Origin: Paenibacillus tyrphae
Lineage (GTDB): Bacteria; Bacillota; Bacilli; Paenibacillales; NBRC-103111
NCBI RefSeq assembly: GCF_027925525.1
Contig: NZ_BSDJ01000004.1
Coordinates: 124,001 to 188,000 of the forward strand
Direction: 5' to 3'
DNA: 64,000 nucleotides
Shown here: positions 9,908 through 18,536 of the stretch, one piece after another
Numbering within the stretch: the stretch's first letter is position 1
How the letters are laid out: every line of letters begins with the position of its first letter
Translations under genes and position numbers: made by a program
The notes under the pieces: generated by a model
The model's input: only the letters and a program-made list of their open reading frames with translations
Databases searched by the model: none
Told to the model about the DNA's origin: nothing

Positions 9908-10771
9908 ATGCCGGAATTGCCGGAGGTCGAAACGGTACGCCGTACGCTCAATCAATTGGTTATCGGCAAGAAGATCGAGCGCGTGTCCGTCCTGCTGCCC
10001 CGCATTATTCAGCATCCGGACGACATACAGGCGTTTGCGGTGATGCTTGAGGGAGAAACGATCTGCTCCGTCGAGCGGCGGGGGAAGTTTTTACGGTTTA
10101 TGCTCGACCGGTATACGCTCGTCTCGCATCTGCGGATGGAGGGACGCTATGGGGTATACCGCTCGGACGAACCGACGGAGAAGCACACGCATGTCGTGTT
10201 TCATTTTACGGACGGCACGGAGCTGAGGTATAAGGACGTGCGGCAGTTCGGAACGATGCACGTTTATCCGAAGGATCGGGATTTACTGGAGGCGCCGCTC
10301 AAGAAGCTCGGTCTCGAGCCGCTGGACGAGGCGTTTACGGCGGAAGCTTTCCACGGGAAGATCGGAAAGCGCAAGACGAAGATCAAGCCGCTGCTGCTGA
10401 ATCAGGAATACATTGTCGGCATCGGGAATATTTATGTGGATGAAGCGTTATTCCTGGCCGGTATTCATCCGGAGCGGGAAGCCCATACGCTGAGTGCGGC
10501 GGAAACGGCCAAGCTTCATGAAGCGATTGTAGAGACGCTCAAGGATGCCGTGGCGGCAGGCGGGTCGTCCATCAAGTCGTACGTCAACGGTCAAGGCGAG
10601 ATCGGGATGTTTCAGCATCAGCTGAAAATGTACGGCCGTAAGGACGAGGCTTGTCTGACCTGCGGCACGGCGATTGTGAAGACGGTGGTAGCAGGGCGCG
10701 GCACCCATTATTGTCCGGTCTGCCAGCCGCTGAAGCGCAAGCGCGGGAAACGGGAAGCGCTCGAAGGCTAA
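9908..10771 (+). CDS. mutM: Formamidopyrimidine-DNA glycosylase
   Basis: A 287-residue Fpg. It starts MPELPEVETVRRTL with the catalytic N-terminal Pro and Glu, has a central H2TH region (KPLLLNQEYIVGIGNIY) and ends in a zinc finger with CLTCG and CPVCQ pairs. It excises 8-oxoguanine and nicks the DNA. GAGGAGGGG precedes the ATG. It lies 44 nt after polA, the usual Firmicute order. Confidence 0.96.
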   Translation: MPELPEVETVRRTLNQLVIGKKIERVSVLLPRIIQHPDDIQAFAVMLEGETICSVERRGKFLRFMLDRYTLVSHLRMEGRYGVYRSDEPTEKHTHVVFHFTDGTELRYKDVRQFGTMHVYPKDRDLLEAPLKKLGLEPLDEAFTAEAFHGKIGKRKTKIKPLLLNQEYIVGIGNIYVDEALFLAGIHPEREAHTLSAAETAKLHEAIVETLKDAVAAGGSSIKSYVNGQGEIGMFQHQLKMYGRKDEACLTCGTAIVKTVVAGRGTHYCPVCQPLKRKRGKREALEG

Positions 10772-10857
10772 CGGGTTCTCCCGGAACGGCAATACGCACC
10801 CTCCGCCCAGCACAGCCATATAGTATGGTGTGCAGTTACTGGTGAGGAGGGAACGTC

Positions 10858-11541
10858 ATGTTGTCTGTCGTCTCGTTGCTTCTGCTTGCGTTTGCCGTCA
10901 GCTTGGACGGTTTCGGGGTAGGCGTCACGTACGGTCTCCGCAAAATCAGGATTCCGCTCACTTCGATCGCGATCATCGCGGCTTGGTCGGGCGTTATCAT
11001 TTACGCTTCGATGCAGATCGGCGTCTGGATGAGCCGGTTTGTCGACCCGGCCGTGGCGAAAGATATCGGCGCCGTCATTCTGATGGGGATCGGCTTGTGG
11101 GCGCTGGTTCAGCTGATCCAGCAAAGACGGCAGGAATCGCAAGCGGGGCCGGCGAACGAGCCGCATCCGCCAGTCCCCGTGCCGGGGCCGGCGACGGCTA
11201 AAGAAGTATTTTATCTTGAACTGAAACGGTTCGGTCTGGTCATTCAAATTCTGCGCACGCCGTCCATGGCGGATGTAGACCGTTCCGGCAACATATCGGC
11301 TTACGAAGCGACGCTGCTGGGCCTGGCGCTCTCGCTGGACGCCTTTGGGGCAGGGATCGGCGCCGCTCTGCTCGGCTTCACGCCGTGGTTGACGGCAGCG
11401 GTCATTGCGCTGGCCAGCGGCACGTTTCTGGGAATCGGTCTGCAAATCGGATTGCGCTATGCGGAGCTGAAATGGATTCGCAAGCTGTCCGTTTTGCCCG
11501 GATTTGTCTTGATCCTGATGGGCATCATGAAACTGTTCTGA
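10858..11541 (+). CDS. ytaF: Sporulation membrane protein YtaF
   Basis: A 227-residue multi-spanning protein related to MntP manganese exporters. Two homologous halves each start with a Leu/Ala-rich Asp segment (VSLDGFGVG near residue 16 and LSLDAFGAG near 160), joined by a charged Pro-rich linker at about 90-120. GAGGAGG precedes the ATG. The mutM-ytaF-coaE order is typical of Bacilli. CATATAGTA at 10818-10826 resembles a sigma-K -10 element, but I could not pair it with a -35. Confidence 0.88.
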   Translation: MLSVVSLLLLAFAVSLDGFGVGVTYGLRKIRIPLTSIAIIAAWSGVIIYASMQIGVWMSRFVDPAVAKDIGAVILMGIGLWALVQLIQQRRQESQAGPANEPHPPVPVPGPATAKEVFYLELKRFGLVIQILRTPSMADVDRSGNISAYEATLLGLALSLDAFGAGIGAALLGFTPWLTAAVIALASGTFLGIGLQIGLRYAELKWIRKLSVLPGFVLILMGIMKLF

Positions 11542-11582
11542 CCATACAACAACATCATCTTGGATATAATAGGGGAATGACC

Positions 11583-12179
11583 ATGAACATCGGATTAACC
11601 GGGGGGATTGCGTGCGGCAAAAGCACAGTGGCCGAGATGCTCGTCCGGCGCGGCGCGCTGCTGATCGATGCGGATCGGATTGCAAGAGAGGTCGTGGAGC
11701 CGGGAACCCCCGTGCTGGCTGAAGTGATCCGGCGGTTCGGAGACGATCTGCTGCTGCCGGACGGCTCTCTTCATCGCAAAAAGCTGGGCGAGCGGGTCTT
11801 CGGCAATCGCGAGGCGCTTCGCGATCTGGAAAATCTGTTGCATCCGCCCATTCGCACATTAATACGCGAGAGAATGCAGGCCTACGCGACAGAGCAGCCG
11901 GACAAGCTGGTCGTCGTCGACGTGCCGCTTCTGTACGAATCGGGGCAGCAGGCTATGTATGAGCAGGTGATGGTCGTCTATGTGCCGCGCGAAGTGCAGC
12001 TTCAGCGTCTGATAGCCCGGGACGGAATCACGGCGGAGCAGGCGGAGAAACGTCTGTTGTCCCAGATGCCGATCGAGGAAAAGAAAGGGCTCGCCGATTG
12101 GGTTATCGATAATTCGGGTACCCTGGAGGCGACGGAAAAGCAGATTGAAGCTTTCTGGAACGAAAGGGGGCTATCATGA
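11583..12179 (+). CDS. coaE: Dephospho-CoA kinase
   Basis: 198 residues. The P-loop is GLTGGIACGKST, followed by LIDADRIAREVV and the lid and base-binding region (DVPLLYESG, QLQRLIARD). It catalyses the last step of CoA synthesis. The second ATG (11583) has AGGGG at 7 nt, better than ATG 11577. The stop overlaps the transglycosylase start as ATGA. Confidence 0.95.
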   Translation: MNIGLTGGIACGKSTVAEMLVRRGALLIDADRIAREVVEPGTPVLAEVIRRFGDDLLLPDGSLHRKKLGERVFGNREALRDLENLLHPPIRTLIRERMQAYATEQPDKLVVVDVPLLYESGQQAMYEQVMVVYVPREVQLQRLIARDGITAEQAEKRLLSQMPIEEKKGLADWVIDNSGTLEATEKQIEAFWNERGLS

Positions 12180-12757
12180 GCTTTTGGCGGAAAAAGCGGG
12201 TGTTCGCCTTGCTGCTGCTGACGTTTATTATCTTTTTGTTCTTAAGCAGCACCTATGTGGGACGCATGCTGTATCCGATCCGTTACGAACAGGAAATACG
12301 CCAAAACGCAGAAAAATACGATCTCGATCCTTTTCTTGTGGCCGCCGTCATTCGGGTGGAATCCAACTATTTGACGGAAACGGAGTCCAAGAAGGGCGCA
12401 TACGGAATGATGCAGCTAATGCCGGATACGGCGAATTGGATTATCGACAAGGCGCGTTTTAGTGAAGAATTCAAAACCAGACTTAACGATCCGGCAGTCA
12501 GTATCGAGCTAGGCTCATGGTATCTTAATTGGTTAAATAAGCAGTTTAACGGAAATCGAATAGCGGTTCTTGCGGGCTATAATGCGGGGCATGGGAAAGT
12601 CAACCGCTGGCTCCAGGAGAACGAATGGGATGGAACGCTCCAGAATGCGGACCGTATTCCTTACGGCGAAACGAGACATTACATACAGCGTGTAATGTAT
12701 TATTATAACAAGTATGTTAAATTGTATGGGGAAGAGTGGGGAGAGCGTGCCGCTTGA
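12176..12757 (+). CDS. Membrane-anchored lytic transglycosylase (SLT domain)
   Basis: 193 residues. An N-terminal signal anchor (FALLLLTFIIFLFLSS, about 10-27) is followed by a soluble lytic transglycosylase domain with RVESNY (catalytic Glu), YGMMQLMP and AGYNAG. It cleaves peptidoglycan glycan strands outside the membrane. Its start is fused to the coaE stop (ATGA). Confidence 0.92.
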   Translation: MSFWRKKRVFALLLLTFIIFLFLSSTYVGRMLYPIRYEQEIRQNAEKYDLDPFLVAAVIRVESNYLTETESKKGAYGMMQLMPDTANWIIDKARFSEEFKTRLNDPAVSIELGSWYLNWLNKQFNGNRIAVLAGYNAGHGKVNRWLQENEWDGTLQNADRIPYGETRHYIQRVMYYYNKYVKLYGEEWGERAA

Positions 12758-12769
12758 CCTTACACGGTA

Positions 12770-12821
12770 AAGAAGTATCGGACAAGCTCCCTTGGACGGA
12801 AGCTTAAGCCCGATACTTCTT
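12770..12821. terminator. Stem-loop between convergent transglycosylase and spore-protein genes
   Basis: Perfect 12-bp inverted arms at 12770-12781 and 12810-12821 with a 28-nt loop. The position between convergent genes suggests a bidirectional terminator, but neither side has a clear T tract. Confidence 0.45.
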
Positions 12822-12843
12822 GCGTATTCTTCAAAACATGTTA

Positions 12844-13068
12844 TTATTTGAATTGACCGGCAAGAGACTGTTCGGCGATTTGCACCAGGCGACGAGTGAT
12901 GTGACCACCGATCGCACCAGTATCACGAGTAGCCATGTGACCGAAGTAACCGTCCTGAGGGATGGCGATACCCAGTTCCTGCGCTACTTCGTATTTCAGT
13001 TGATCCAACGCTGCATTCGCTTGAGGCACTACCAATTGATTGCTGCTGCGGGATTGACCTGCACCCAT
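12844..13068 (-). CDS. Alpha/beta-type small acid-soluble spore protein
   Basis: 74 residues with the family signatures NQLVVPQANAALDQLKYE near the N-terminus and GHMATRDTGAIGGHITRRLV near the C-terminus. These proteins coat spore DNA, protect it from UV and heat, and are cut by the germination protease GPR. AAGGAGGTG sits 8 nt before the ATG. Expression in the forespore under sigma-G is expected from the family. Confidence 0.96.
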   Translation of the reverse strand: MGAGQSRSSNQLVVPQANAALDQLKYEVAQELGIAIPQDGYFGHMATRDTGAIGGHITRRLVQIAEQSLAGQFK

Positions 13069-13167
13069 GTCTGTTCACCTCCTTGTCGTTGGTAGTCCTA
13101 TTATGTGCGATTGCCCGGACTTCATGACAGGGAGCTATTGGGAAATAGGGGGAGGAAGAAACGATCG

Positions 13168-13650
13168 ATGAAATGCCCATATTGCGATTATTCCGGCACG
13201 AAGGTATTGGATTCGCGTGCCGCCAACGAGAATAAATCGATCCGGCGCCGCCGCGAATGCGAGAAGTGTCAGAAGCGGTTCACGACCTTTGAAATGGTCG
13301 AGGAGACGCCGCTCATTGTCATTAAGAAGGACGGCAGCCGGGAGGAATTCAACCGGGAAAAAATGCTGCGGGGCTTGATCCGCGCCTGTGAGAAACGTCC
13401 GGTATCCGTCGAACGGCTGGAGATGATCGTGTCCGAGGTGGAGAAGCAAATCCGCACGACGGCCCATGCCGAAGTGGACAGCCGCGAGATCGGGGAGATT
13501 GTCATGAGCGAGCTGTATCCCGTTGACGAGGTCGCTTATATCCGGTTCGCATCGGTGTATCGTCAATTTAAAGACATCGATATGTTTATGAAAGAACTGA
13601 CCGAGCTGCTGTCCAAGCATCAGGGCGGCGGGGATACGACTAAGCTGTAG
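13168..13650 (+). CDS. nrdR: Transcriptional repressor NrdR
   Basis: 160 residues. An N-terminal zinc ribbon (MKCPYCDY and CEKCQKRF) is followed by an ATP-cone (about 45-135). It senses dNTP/ATP state and represses ribonucleotide reductase genes through NrdR boxes. The ATG at 13168 fits the conserved start and has GGGGGAGG upstream; the upstream in-frame extension is not conserved sequence. Confidence 0.96.
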   Translation: MKCPYCDYSGTKVLDSRAANENKSIRRRRECEKCQKRFTTFEMVEETPLIVIKKDGSREEFNREKMLRGLIRACEKRPVSVERLEMIVSEVEKQIRTTAHAEVDSREIGEIVMSELYPVDEVAYIRFASVYRQFKDIDMFMKELTELLSKHQGGGDTTKL

Positions 13651-13695
13651 TTATTATTTTTTCGCTGCTGAAATTAATGTTAGCCTAGACAAAGT

Positions 13696-13718
13696 AAGAG
13701 GCAGTGAGCCTCTTTTTT
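13696..13718 (+). terminator. Terminator of nrdR
   Basis: Arms AAGAGGC and GCCTCTT with a 5-nt loop run straight into a T tract, 46 nt after the nrdR stop. Confidence 0.85.
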
Positions 13719-13733
13719 ATTTGGGCAAATGAG

Positions 13734-14144
13734 CTATCTTCTTCCATTAGTTTTATAACCAACCAAATAAAATTCAGCGGTTGGAGTGTCATTCTTCAGA
13801 TACAGTTCCACATTATCTTTTTTAACTCCAACATTACATAAACTAACGGTTATTTCAAAATACTTCGCCCCATGTAAAGCATCTGCACGAATGCTCCCCT
13901 TATCTTTACTTTTTACTGTTACCTTCTCGTTGATATTAGAGATTCGTTCACAATTAAAGGTAGCGTATTCTGTCATATAAATGTCTTTAAGTGAAGCAAC
14001 TATAACTGAATGCAACTGTTGCAACAAAGCTTCCTCAAGGTTTTTTTCCCTAATTTCGGAATGAGCAGCTAATGTTGGCGTTGTTATATTTATTAAAAGC
14101 ATGCATATAAGACTAAGATAGCAATAGCGGGTCTTAAAGTTCAA
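13734..14144 (-). CDS. Small secreted protein, DUF3888-like (tentative)
   Basis: 136 residues with an N-terminal signal peptide (hydrophobic LSLICMLLINITTPTLA, cleavage expected near residue 26-27). The mature part begins with LEEALLQQLH, which recalls the opening of DUF3888 secreted proteins of Bacilli; I am not certain of the match. It is AT-rich compared with nrdR and faces it tail to tail. Function unknown. Confidence 0.6.
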   Translation of the reverse strand: MNFKTRYCYLSLICMLLINITTPTLAAHSEIREKNLEEALLQQLHSVIVASLKDIYMTEYATFNCERISNINEKVTVKSKDKGSIRADALHGAKYFEITVSLCNVGVKKDNVELYLKNDTPTAEFYLVGYKTNGRR

Positions 14145-14180
14145 AAGGACTCGCTCCTTTTAATTTCGTAAAAATGGAGA

Positions 14181-14399
14181 TCAGGGAAGCAGGCTGATTA
14201 ATTCCTCGGCATTCCATTCAACTGAACTATGATTTTGTTGGATTTTAGACAAGAACAGTTGAAATGTCTCAAGAGTGGGTTTAATATTTTGCTGTTCGTC
14301 ACTAACACTTGGCGAAAGTAATTCGTCCATTTTGTTCACTCTTTTTAGCTGAGGATTTTCGGACCACTTGACTAGCCGGTCAACCACTTGTCCGATCAT
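14181..14399 (-). CDS. Hypothetical small protein
   Basis: About 72 residues from ATG 14399 (MIGQVVDRLVKWS), with a weak AAAGGT upstream. A TTG at 14432 would add 11 residues and abut the stop of the next upstream fragment. Mostly helical and charged; no family recognised. It lies 36 nt before the secreted-protein gene and could share its transcript. Confidence 0.4.
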   Translation of the reverse strand: MIGQVVDRLVKWSENPQLKRVNKMDELLSPSVSDEQQNIKPTLETFQLFLSKIQQNHSSVEWNAEELISLLP

Positions 14400-14432
14400 T
14401 TTAGCACTACCTTTACTTTCAGTATTGCCCAA

Positions 14433-14570
14433 TTATTGAATAATTCTACTTTTTTCTGCCGCTGCAATTTCCTCTACTGTGAGTTCGAATGCACATTCAA
14501 ATTCATCAAAAACACTGAAAATCTTGCTTGACTTGCTGGTAACTAAATCAACGATTTTCTTATCTTGATT
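14433..14570 (-). pseudogene. Remnant open frame without a usable start
   Basis: An open frame of 45 codons (ending FELTVEEIAAAEKSRIIQ) runs from an in-frame stop at 14571-14573 to the TAA at 14433. It has protein-like composition but no ATG/GTG/TTG start with a ribosome site. I read it as the tail of a gene whose front is lost. Confidence 0.3.
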
Positions 14571-14642
14571 TTAGAGGGGGACTATTGGATCAAACGCTTA
14601 GACCATTTATTTTCAGAAAAATGCAACTTTAGTTCATTCGAT

Positions 14643-14671
14643 TGACAAGTCCCTTAGGCTATGCTATTATC
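14643..14671 (+). promoter_or_regulatory. Sigma-A promoter of tRNA-Ala
   Basis: TTGACA (14643-14648), a 17-nt spacer and TATTAT (14666-14671), about 50 nt before the tRNA. A TTTGTCG/CGACAAA inverted repeat (about 14676-14707) lies in the leader and may be a processing hairpin. Confidence 0.7.
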
Positions 14672-14722
14672 AATTTTGTCGCCGCTGAAATAATAAAGAG
14701 CGACAAAAGAAACAAATAGCGA

Positions 14723-14795
14723 GGGGCCTTAGCTCAGCTGGGAGAGCGCATCGCTGGCAGCGATGAGGTCAGGGGTTCGATCCCCCTAGGCTCCA
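14723..14795 (+). tRNA. tRNA-Ala (GGC)
   Basis: A 73-nt cloverleaf. The acceptor stem GGGGCCT/AGGCTCC contains the G3-U70 wobble that specifies alanine. The D arm is AGCTCAGCTGGGAGAGC, the anticodon loop CTGGCAG gives GGC (reading GCC), and the T loop is TTCGATC. No CCA is encoded. Confidence 0.97.
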
Positions 14796-14800
14796 TACTC

Positions 14801-14828
14801 AAAAACCCTTGTAGAATCAAGGGTTTTT
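14801..14828 (+). terminator. Terminator of tRNA-Ala
   Basis: 11-bp arms (14801-14811 and 14818-14828) around a 6-nt loop, ending in a T run. The 250 nt that follow, up to the cupin gene, hold no other feature I can support. Confidence 0.8.
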
Positions 14829-15082
14829 GTCATTTTTGCATAAATAAAAATTGGTGCCAAAAACAGAATTGGTGCCTTTTTGGCGTCTTAGTTTGTACGC
14901 TTACGTGACCAAGGTGGTGTACTGGGAGCAATTCAGCTAATTAATTGAGCCCCTCTTCGGGAGAAGGGGGGGCGTGTTTAGCTTCCAGTTATAGCGATTA
15001 TTTGTTAAGCAAATAAATCGAAGTACGTTTTATAAATATAGGCATATGATGTCATTATAAAAATATGGAGGGAATGACAGAG

Positions 15083-15697
15083 GTGCATCATCTGCCTAAA
15101 TCGTATTTTAATCCAATGTACGCATACCCTTACTGCGCTGGCATGAATACACCCGCTTATTATCCAAGCTATAGGCCTGGATATCATCAAAATAATTATC
15201 CTTCAAACCAAAATGCATTTTTACACTCTTATCCTGTTGCAGTTGATAATGCTCCACGATTTGAGTCTTTAGATGAGCGAGTAGTAAAGGATCATGGAGC
15301 CAGACCATATGTAGTCAATATTGATAAGGTTACTAAACAAAACAATACTTACCGAACCGCAATATGGACAGGGAAACACTTTCAAGTGACCGTAATGAGT
15401 ATCAATGTTCGAGATGACATCGGCTTAGAAGTTCATCCGCATACTGATCAATTCATACGAATTGAAGAAGGCCAAGGACTTGTTCAAATGGGTGATACCA
15501 GGGATAGATTGACTTTTCAAGAAAAAGCCTATGATGGCTACGCAATTATGATACCTGCGGGAAAGTGGCATAATGTGATCAATACCGGAAATAAACCACT
15601 TAAAATTTACGTGATCTACGCGCCGCCTCATCATCCATTCGGGACAGTTCAACAAACAAAAGCAATGGCAATGACTCCTCATTCCAGGCTTTATTAG
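15083..15697 (+). CDS. Cupin-domain protein
   Basis: About 204 residues. The first 60 are rich in Tyr, Pro and Asn, resembling spore-coat proteins. The rest is a single cupin barrel with the metal-binding motif VHPHTDQFIRIEEGQG and the second motif IPAGKWHNVIN. GTG 15083 has GGAGGG 10 nt upstream; in-frame ATGs at 15065 and 15074 overlap or crowd that site. AT-rich. Role unknown; association with spores is a guess from the N-terminus. Confidence 0.75.
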   Translation: MHHLPKSYFNPMYAYPYCAGMNTPAYYPSYRPGYHQNNYPSNQNAFLHSYPVAVDNAPRFESLDERVVKDHGARPYVVNIDKVTKQNNTYRTAIWTGKHFQVTVMSINVRDDIGLEVHPHTDQFIRIEEGQGLVQMGDTRDRLTFQEKAYDGYAIMIPAGKWHNVINTGNKPLKIYVIYAPPHHPFGTVQQTKAMAMTPHSRLY

Positions 15698-15757
15698 AAA
15701 GTGCTTACCACCCCAATTTACGTCCATGTGCATGATGAATGACGTAGAAAGCTGTAT

Positions 15758-15781
15758 GGGAGCCTCGGGGCTCCTTTTTTT
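15758..15781 (+). terminator. Terminator of the cupin gene
   Basis: A GGGAGCC/GGGCTCC stem with a short loop and seven or more T residues. Confidence 0.85.
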
Positions 15782-15788
15782 CGGTATT

Positions 15789-16412
15789 TTATTTTGCAGA
15801 ACCTGGTCCGAAAACCGGTGCTAATTTGGATGCAGACAGTTGCTCGCTAAGGCCGAAATATTCGCAGAAATTCATAATCATCGGATTCCATTTCGAAGGA
15901 TCGATATAGTTTGAGTTTGCATCCATTAGAAGATCTTCTTCAATATGCACTTTTTCGATGCGTACTTCAATTGCGACAAGGGAACTTGGTTCTTCGAACG
16001 GATGTAGTTTCACTAACTTGGCTTCCAGATGGACGGGGCATTCTTTGACGCGCGGTGCTTGAACAAGCTGTGCCGGAAGCGCGGTCAGCCCTGCGACACC
16101 AAATTTATCCGCTTCATGTTTGTAGCCCCTCATGGCTTTGGATTCGGGCACCGGATTTCTACCCGTTAACAAGGTCAACCGATCAATCGCGGGAATCAAG
16201 TCGATGGACGGGAGATTCAGTACACACTCGCGTTCACGGATCAAATTCTGAACGGTCTGAGCCTTGCTGCTTAAACCGAGCATACACGATTGATTGAGCC
16301 ACCAGGCAGAGGACATAGGAGCCAAATTAGGCGTGCCGTCTTCGTTGATCGTACTTATAAGCACGACAGAGGTGCCAAAGTAAAGAATTTTAGGTTCGAT
16401 TACCGTATGCAT
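15789..16412 (-). CDS. Flavin reductase-like (FMN-binding) protein
   Basis: 207 residues of the DIM6/NTAB flavin-reductase fold: SVVLISTINEDGTPNLAPMSSAWWL near the start is the FMN-binding strand region, and NLIRERECVLNLPS follows. Such proteins bind FMN and reduce flavin or a small substrate with NAD(P)H. It is transcribed away from the TetR regulator gene at 16602, a usual arrangement for a regulated detoxification enzyme. Confidence 0.8.
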   Translation of the reverse strand: MHTVIEPKILYFGTSVVLISTINEDGTPNLAPMSSAWWLNQSCMLGLSSKAQTVQNLIRERECVLNLPSIDLIPAIDRLTLLTGRNPVPESKAMRGYKHEADKFGVAGLTALPAQLVQAPRVKECPVHLEAKLVKLHPFEEPSSLVAIEVRIEKVHIEEDLLMDANSNYIDPSKWNPMIMNFCEYFGLSEQLSASKLAPVFGPGSAK

Positions 16413-16525
16413 AGCTTATCCACATCTCCTTAGTGGCCGATTTTTCATGAATATATCACAAGTTTTTTGCGGGAGATATGGATATGGAGTAAAACAGCAA
16501 GATGTCAAAAGTTTTGGAATGATGG

Positions 16526-16577
16526 TTGACAGCGTGATCCATCCTTATGTACACTTTATTTATTCCGACTGGTCAGT
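16526..16577 (+). promoter_or_regulatory. Promoter of the TetR gene with operator-like dyad
   Basis: TTGACA (16526-16531), an 18-nt spacer and TACACT (16550-16555). Downstream, ACTGGTCAGT (16568-16577) has the ACTG...CAGT dyad often seen in TetR-type operators, so autoregulation is plausible. Confidence 0.45.
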
Positions 16578-16601
16578 ATAAAAAAGGATAAGGTGAAATT
16601 C

Positions 16602-17255
16602 ATGCCCAAATTAGGAATGGAACCAAAGCGCCGAGCCGATGTCATCAACGCTACGTTAACTTGTATCAGCCTTCACGGGATGGATGGCATGACGCTGGAT
16701 AAGGTGGCCGAATATGCCGGCTGCTCCAAGGGAGTTGTCGCTTATTATTATAAGAATAAGGATCATCTGACGGTCGAAGCCTTCAAGTCGTTCTTGGCCT
16801 ATTACAGTCTCAAGATAGAATCCGAGATTGAACGCACGATGACAGCCGGTGAAATGATTGACGTTACGTTGAAACATATTTTGCCCCCATACGGTGAGGA
16901 TTCGGAAAAGAAGATTAACGTTTCGCAGCTGGATGGCATTGAAAAGATGTTCATCCCCTACGAGGATCAAGCAAGGCTCTTTCTGCAGTTTTTCTCCAAA
17001 GCCGTACTGGATCGCAATTTTCAGGAAGTCATATCCAAGAGCTATATGGCTGATCTTCATGGCATTGCCAAGATTTTTGATTACGGCAACATGAAGGGGC
17101 AAATGTCTGTAGAAGATTCCCAAAACGCCGCCTATGGGCTGTTAGCGATGGTCGTAGGTCTAAGCTTTTTTAGAGTAGCGAATATTCCGCCAGCCAATGG
17201 CGAAGATAACCGGTACATTTGCGAAGATTACGTGAGAAGGTTTACCGGCGGATGA
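16602..17255 (+). CDS. TetR-family transcriptional regulator
   Basis: 217 residues. The N-terminal HTH has the family pattern (NATLTCISLHGMDGMTLDKVAEYAGCSKGVVAYYYKNKDHL). The C-terminal ligand domain is BetI-like in layout. ATG 16602 has AAGGTG upstream; a GTG at 16593 is the alternative. It is 18 nt from the SUMF1-domain gene and divergent from the flavin reductase gene, both likely targets. Confidence 0.88.
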   Translation: MPKLGMEPKRRADVINATLTCISLHGMDGMTLDKVAEYAGCSKGVVAYYYKNKDHLTVEAFKSFLAYYSLKIESEIERTMTAGEMIDVTLKHILPPYGEDSEKKINVSQLDGIEKMFIPYEDQARLFLQFFSKAVLDRNFQEVISKSYMADLHGIAKIFDYGNMKGQMSVEDSQNAAYGLLAMVVGLSFFRVANIPPANGEDNRYICEDYVRRFTGG

Positions 17256-17273
17256 GGAACGGGAGGAAAACAG

Positions 17274-17954
17274 GTGTCAAATGAACGGCATAGTTATGCG
17301 GAGTATCCGATGGTGACAATTCCCGCAGGTGGAGTTGAATTAAGGGACGATCGAGTAAAAACGGTATGGACGGCTCAGGTGAATTCTTTTTTGCTTGCAC
17401 CGGTTCCTGTTACAAAGGCGTTATATTCCTCGATCGTGCATAAGACAGTCGGACCTCATGACGAACCGCGCGCTCCGGTTGCGGATGTCTCATGGAACGA
17501 GGCGATCTTATTTTGTAATCTGCTATCCCGGCATTCGGGTCTGCAGGAATGTTACTCAATAAGCGAGGACGATGAAAATGTCGTCTGGAACCGGGAGGCG
17601 GATGGGTATCGTCTTCCCACGGAAGCGGAATGGCAGTATGCGTGTAAAGCAGGGACGGGCGGTTACCGGTACGGAGAGCTTGATGATATCGCCTGGTATG
17701 ATGAAAACTCCGGGGGCATGGTACATCAAGTAGGTCAAAAGCGGCCGAATGCATGGGGGCTCTATGATATGTTAGGAAACGTTTGGGAGTGGTGCTGGGA
17801 TGTATACGATGCGAAAGTATACGGATCCTACAGAATTTTCCGCGGCGGCAGTTGGGCCGAAGAGGCTAGAGGCTGTGGGGCAACGTGCCGCCGCCGCAGT
17901 CACCCTACGTTTCGCATCGACGATCTCGGCTTTCGTCTTGCCAGGTCCCTGTGA
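17274..17954 (+). CDS. Formylglycine-generating-enzyme-like (SUMF1 domain) protein
   Basis: 226 residues from a GTG start with GGGAGG upstream. SUMF1 hallmarks: DVSWNEAILFCNLLS, YRLPTEAEWQYA, WGLYDMLGNVWEW, RGGSW and GFRLAR. In true formylglycine-generating enzymes two Cys follow RGGSW at fixed spacing. Here the first position is Glu and only the second Cys is kept, so sulfatase-activating oxidase activity is doubtful. Co-transcribed with the TetR regulator. Confidence 0.85.
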   Translation: MSNERHSYAEYPMVTIPAGGVELRDDRVKTVWTAQVNSFLLAPVPVTKALYSSIVHKTVGPHDEPRAPVADVSWNEAILFCNLLSRHSGLQECYSISEDDENVVWNREADGYRLPTEAEWQYACKAGTGGYRYGELDDIAWYDENSGGMVHQVGQKRPNAWGLYDMLGNVWEWCWDVYDAKVYGSYRIFRGGSWAEEARGCGATCRRRSHPTFRIDDLGFRLARSL

Positions 17955-18015
17955 GGTGGCGAAAAAATAAGAGGCGGCGCGGATCATTGAGATTCACTAT
18001 ACAGCTATAAGAAGT

Positions 18016-18042
18016 AACGCAGCCGATATCGGCTGCGTTTTT
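18016..18042 (+). terminator. Terminator of the TetR-SUMF1 operon
   Basis: A perfect 22-bp palindrome (18017-18038) ending in a T run. Confidence 0.85.
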
Positions 18043-18071
18043 GTATGGGCGAAGATCGGATCTGTTGACTT

Positions 18072-18536
18072 TCACTGGATCGTTTTGAGCAGGCTTGTTA
18101 TCGTGCCAAGGTGAATGGCTTCGTGAATCAGCGCGAAGTTGAATAATTCGCCGGCGATGCTAAATTGGAACGGTCCCATCACAAACGGTGCCTCAAGCGT
18201 ACTATCCAGCATTTCAGGCGTCAGCTCCGAGAAGCGGGAAAGCTGCGCCGTTAATCCTTGGATCAGTTCATCTTTAGAGGGAGGTGTCATGGTCCAATCC
18301 GAAGGCTTGGTTCCCGAACCAAACAGCGTCTCGTAATGTTCAGGAATAGCGGGCGGTGAGCCGAAGCTAAGGGTAGAGTACTTATCCATCCAATAGATCA
18401 TGTGACCGACATTCCAGCGGATCGTATTGTTGAAGCCTGCCGGTTGGACGTCGAATTGCGCCTCCGAAATTCCTTGAACCTGCCCGATGACGACTTGACG
18501 CAGAACTTGACTTGTGTGAATAATCGATTGAGTCAT
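18072..18536 (-). CDS. DinB-family protein
   Basis: 154 residues of the DinB/YfiT four-helix fold. The metal-site pattern is visible as NVGHMIYW in the middle and HEAIHLG near the C-terminus, giving three His. Many family members are thiol-dependent transferases; the substrate cannot be inferred. It stands alone between a terminator and a divergent LysR gene. Confidence 0.85.
   Translation of the reverse strand: MTQSIIHTSQVLRQVVIGQVQGISEAQFDVQPAGFNNTIRWNVGHMIYWMDKYSTLSFGSPPAIPEHYETLFGSGTKPSDWTMTPPSKDELIQGLTAQLSRFSELTPEMLDSTLEAPFVMGPFQFSIAGELFNFALIHEAIHLGTITSLLKTIQ

Noticed and set aside
10768-11859. A 363-codon minus-strand frame across ytaF and coaE
   Set aside because: It spans two recognised genes in antisense and is Arg/Gln-rich.
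14723-14795. tRNA-Ala as an attachment site of an integrated element
   Set aside because: I found no integrase and no second copy of the tRNA 3' end downstream in the window.
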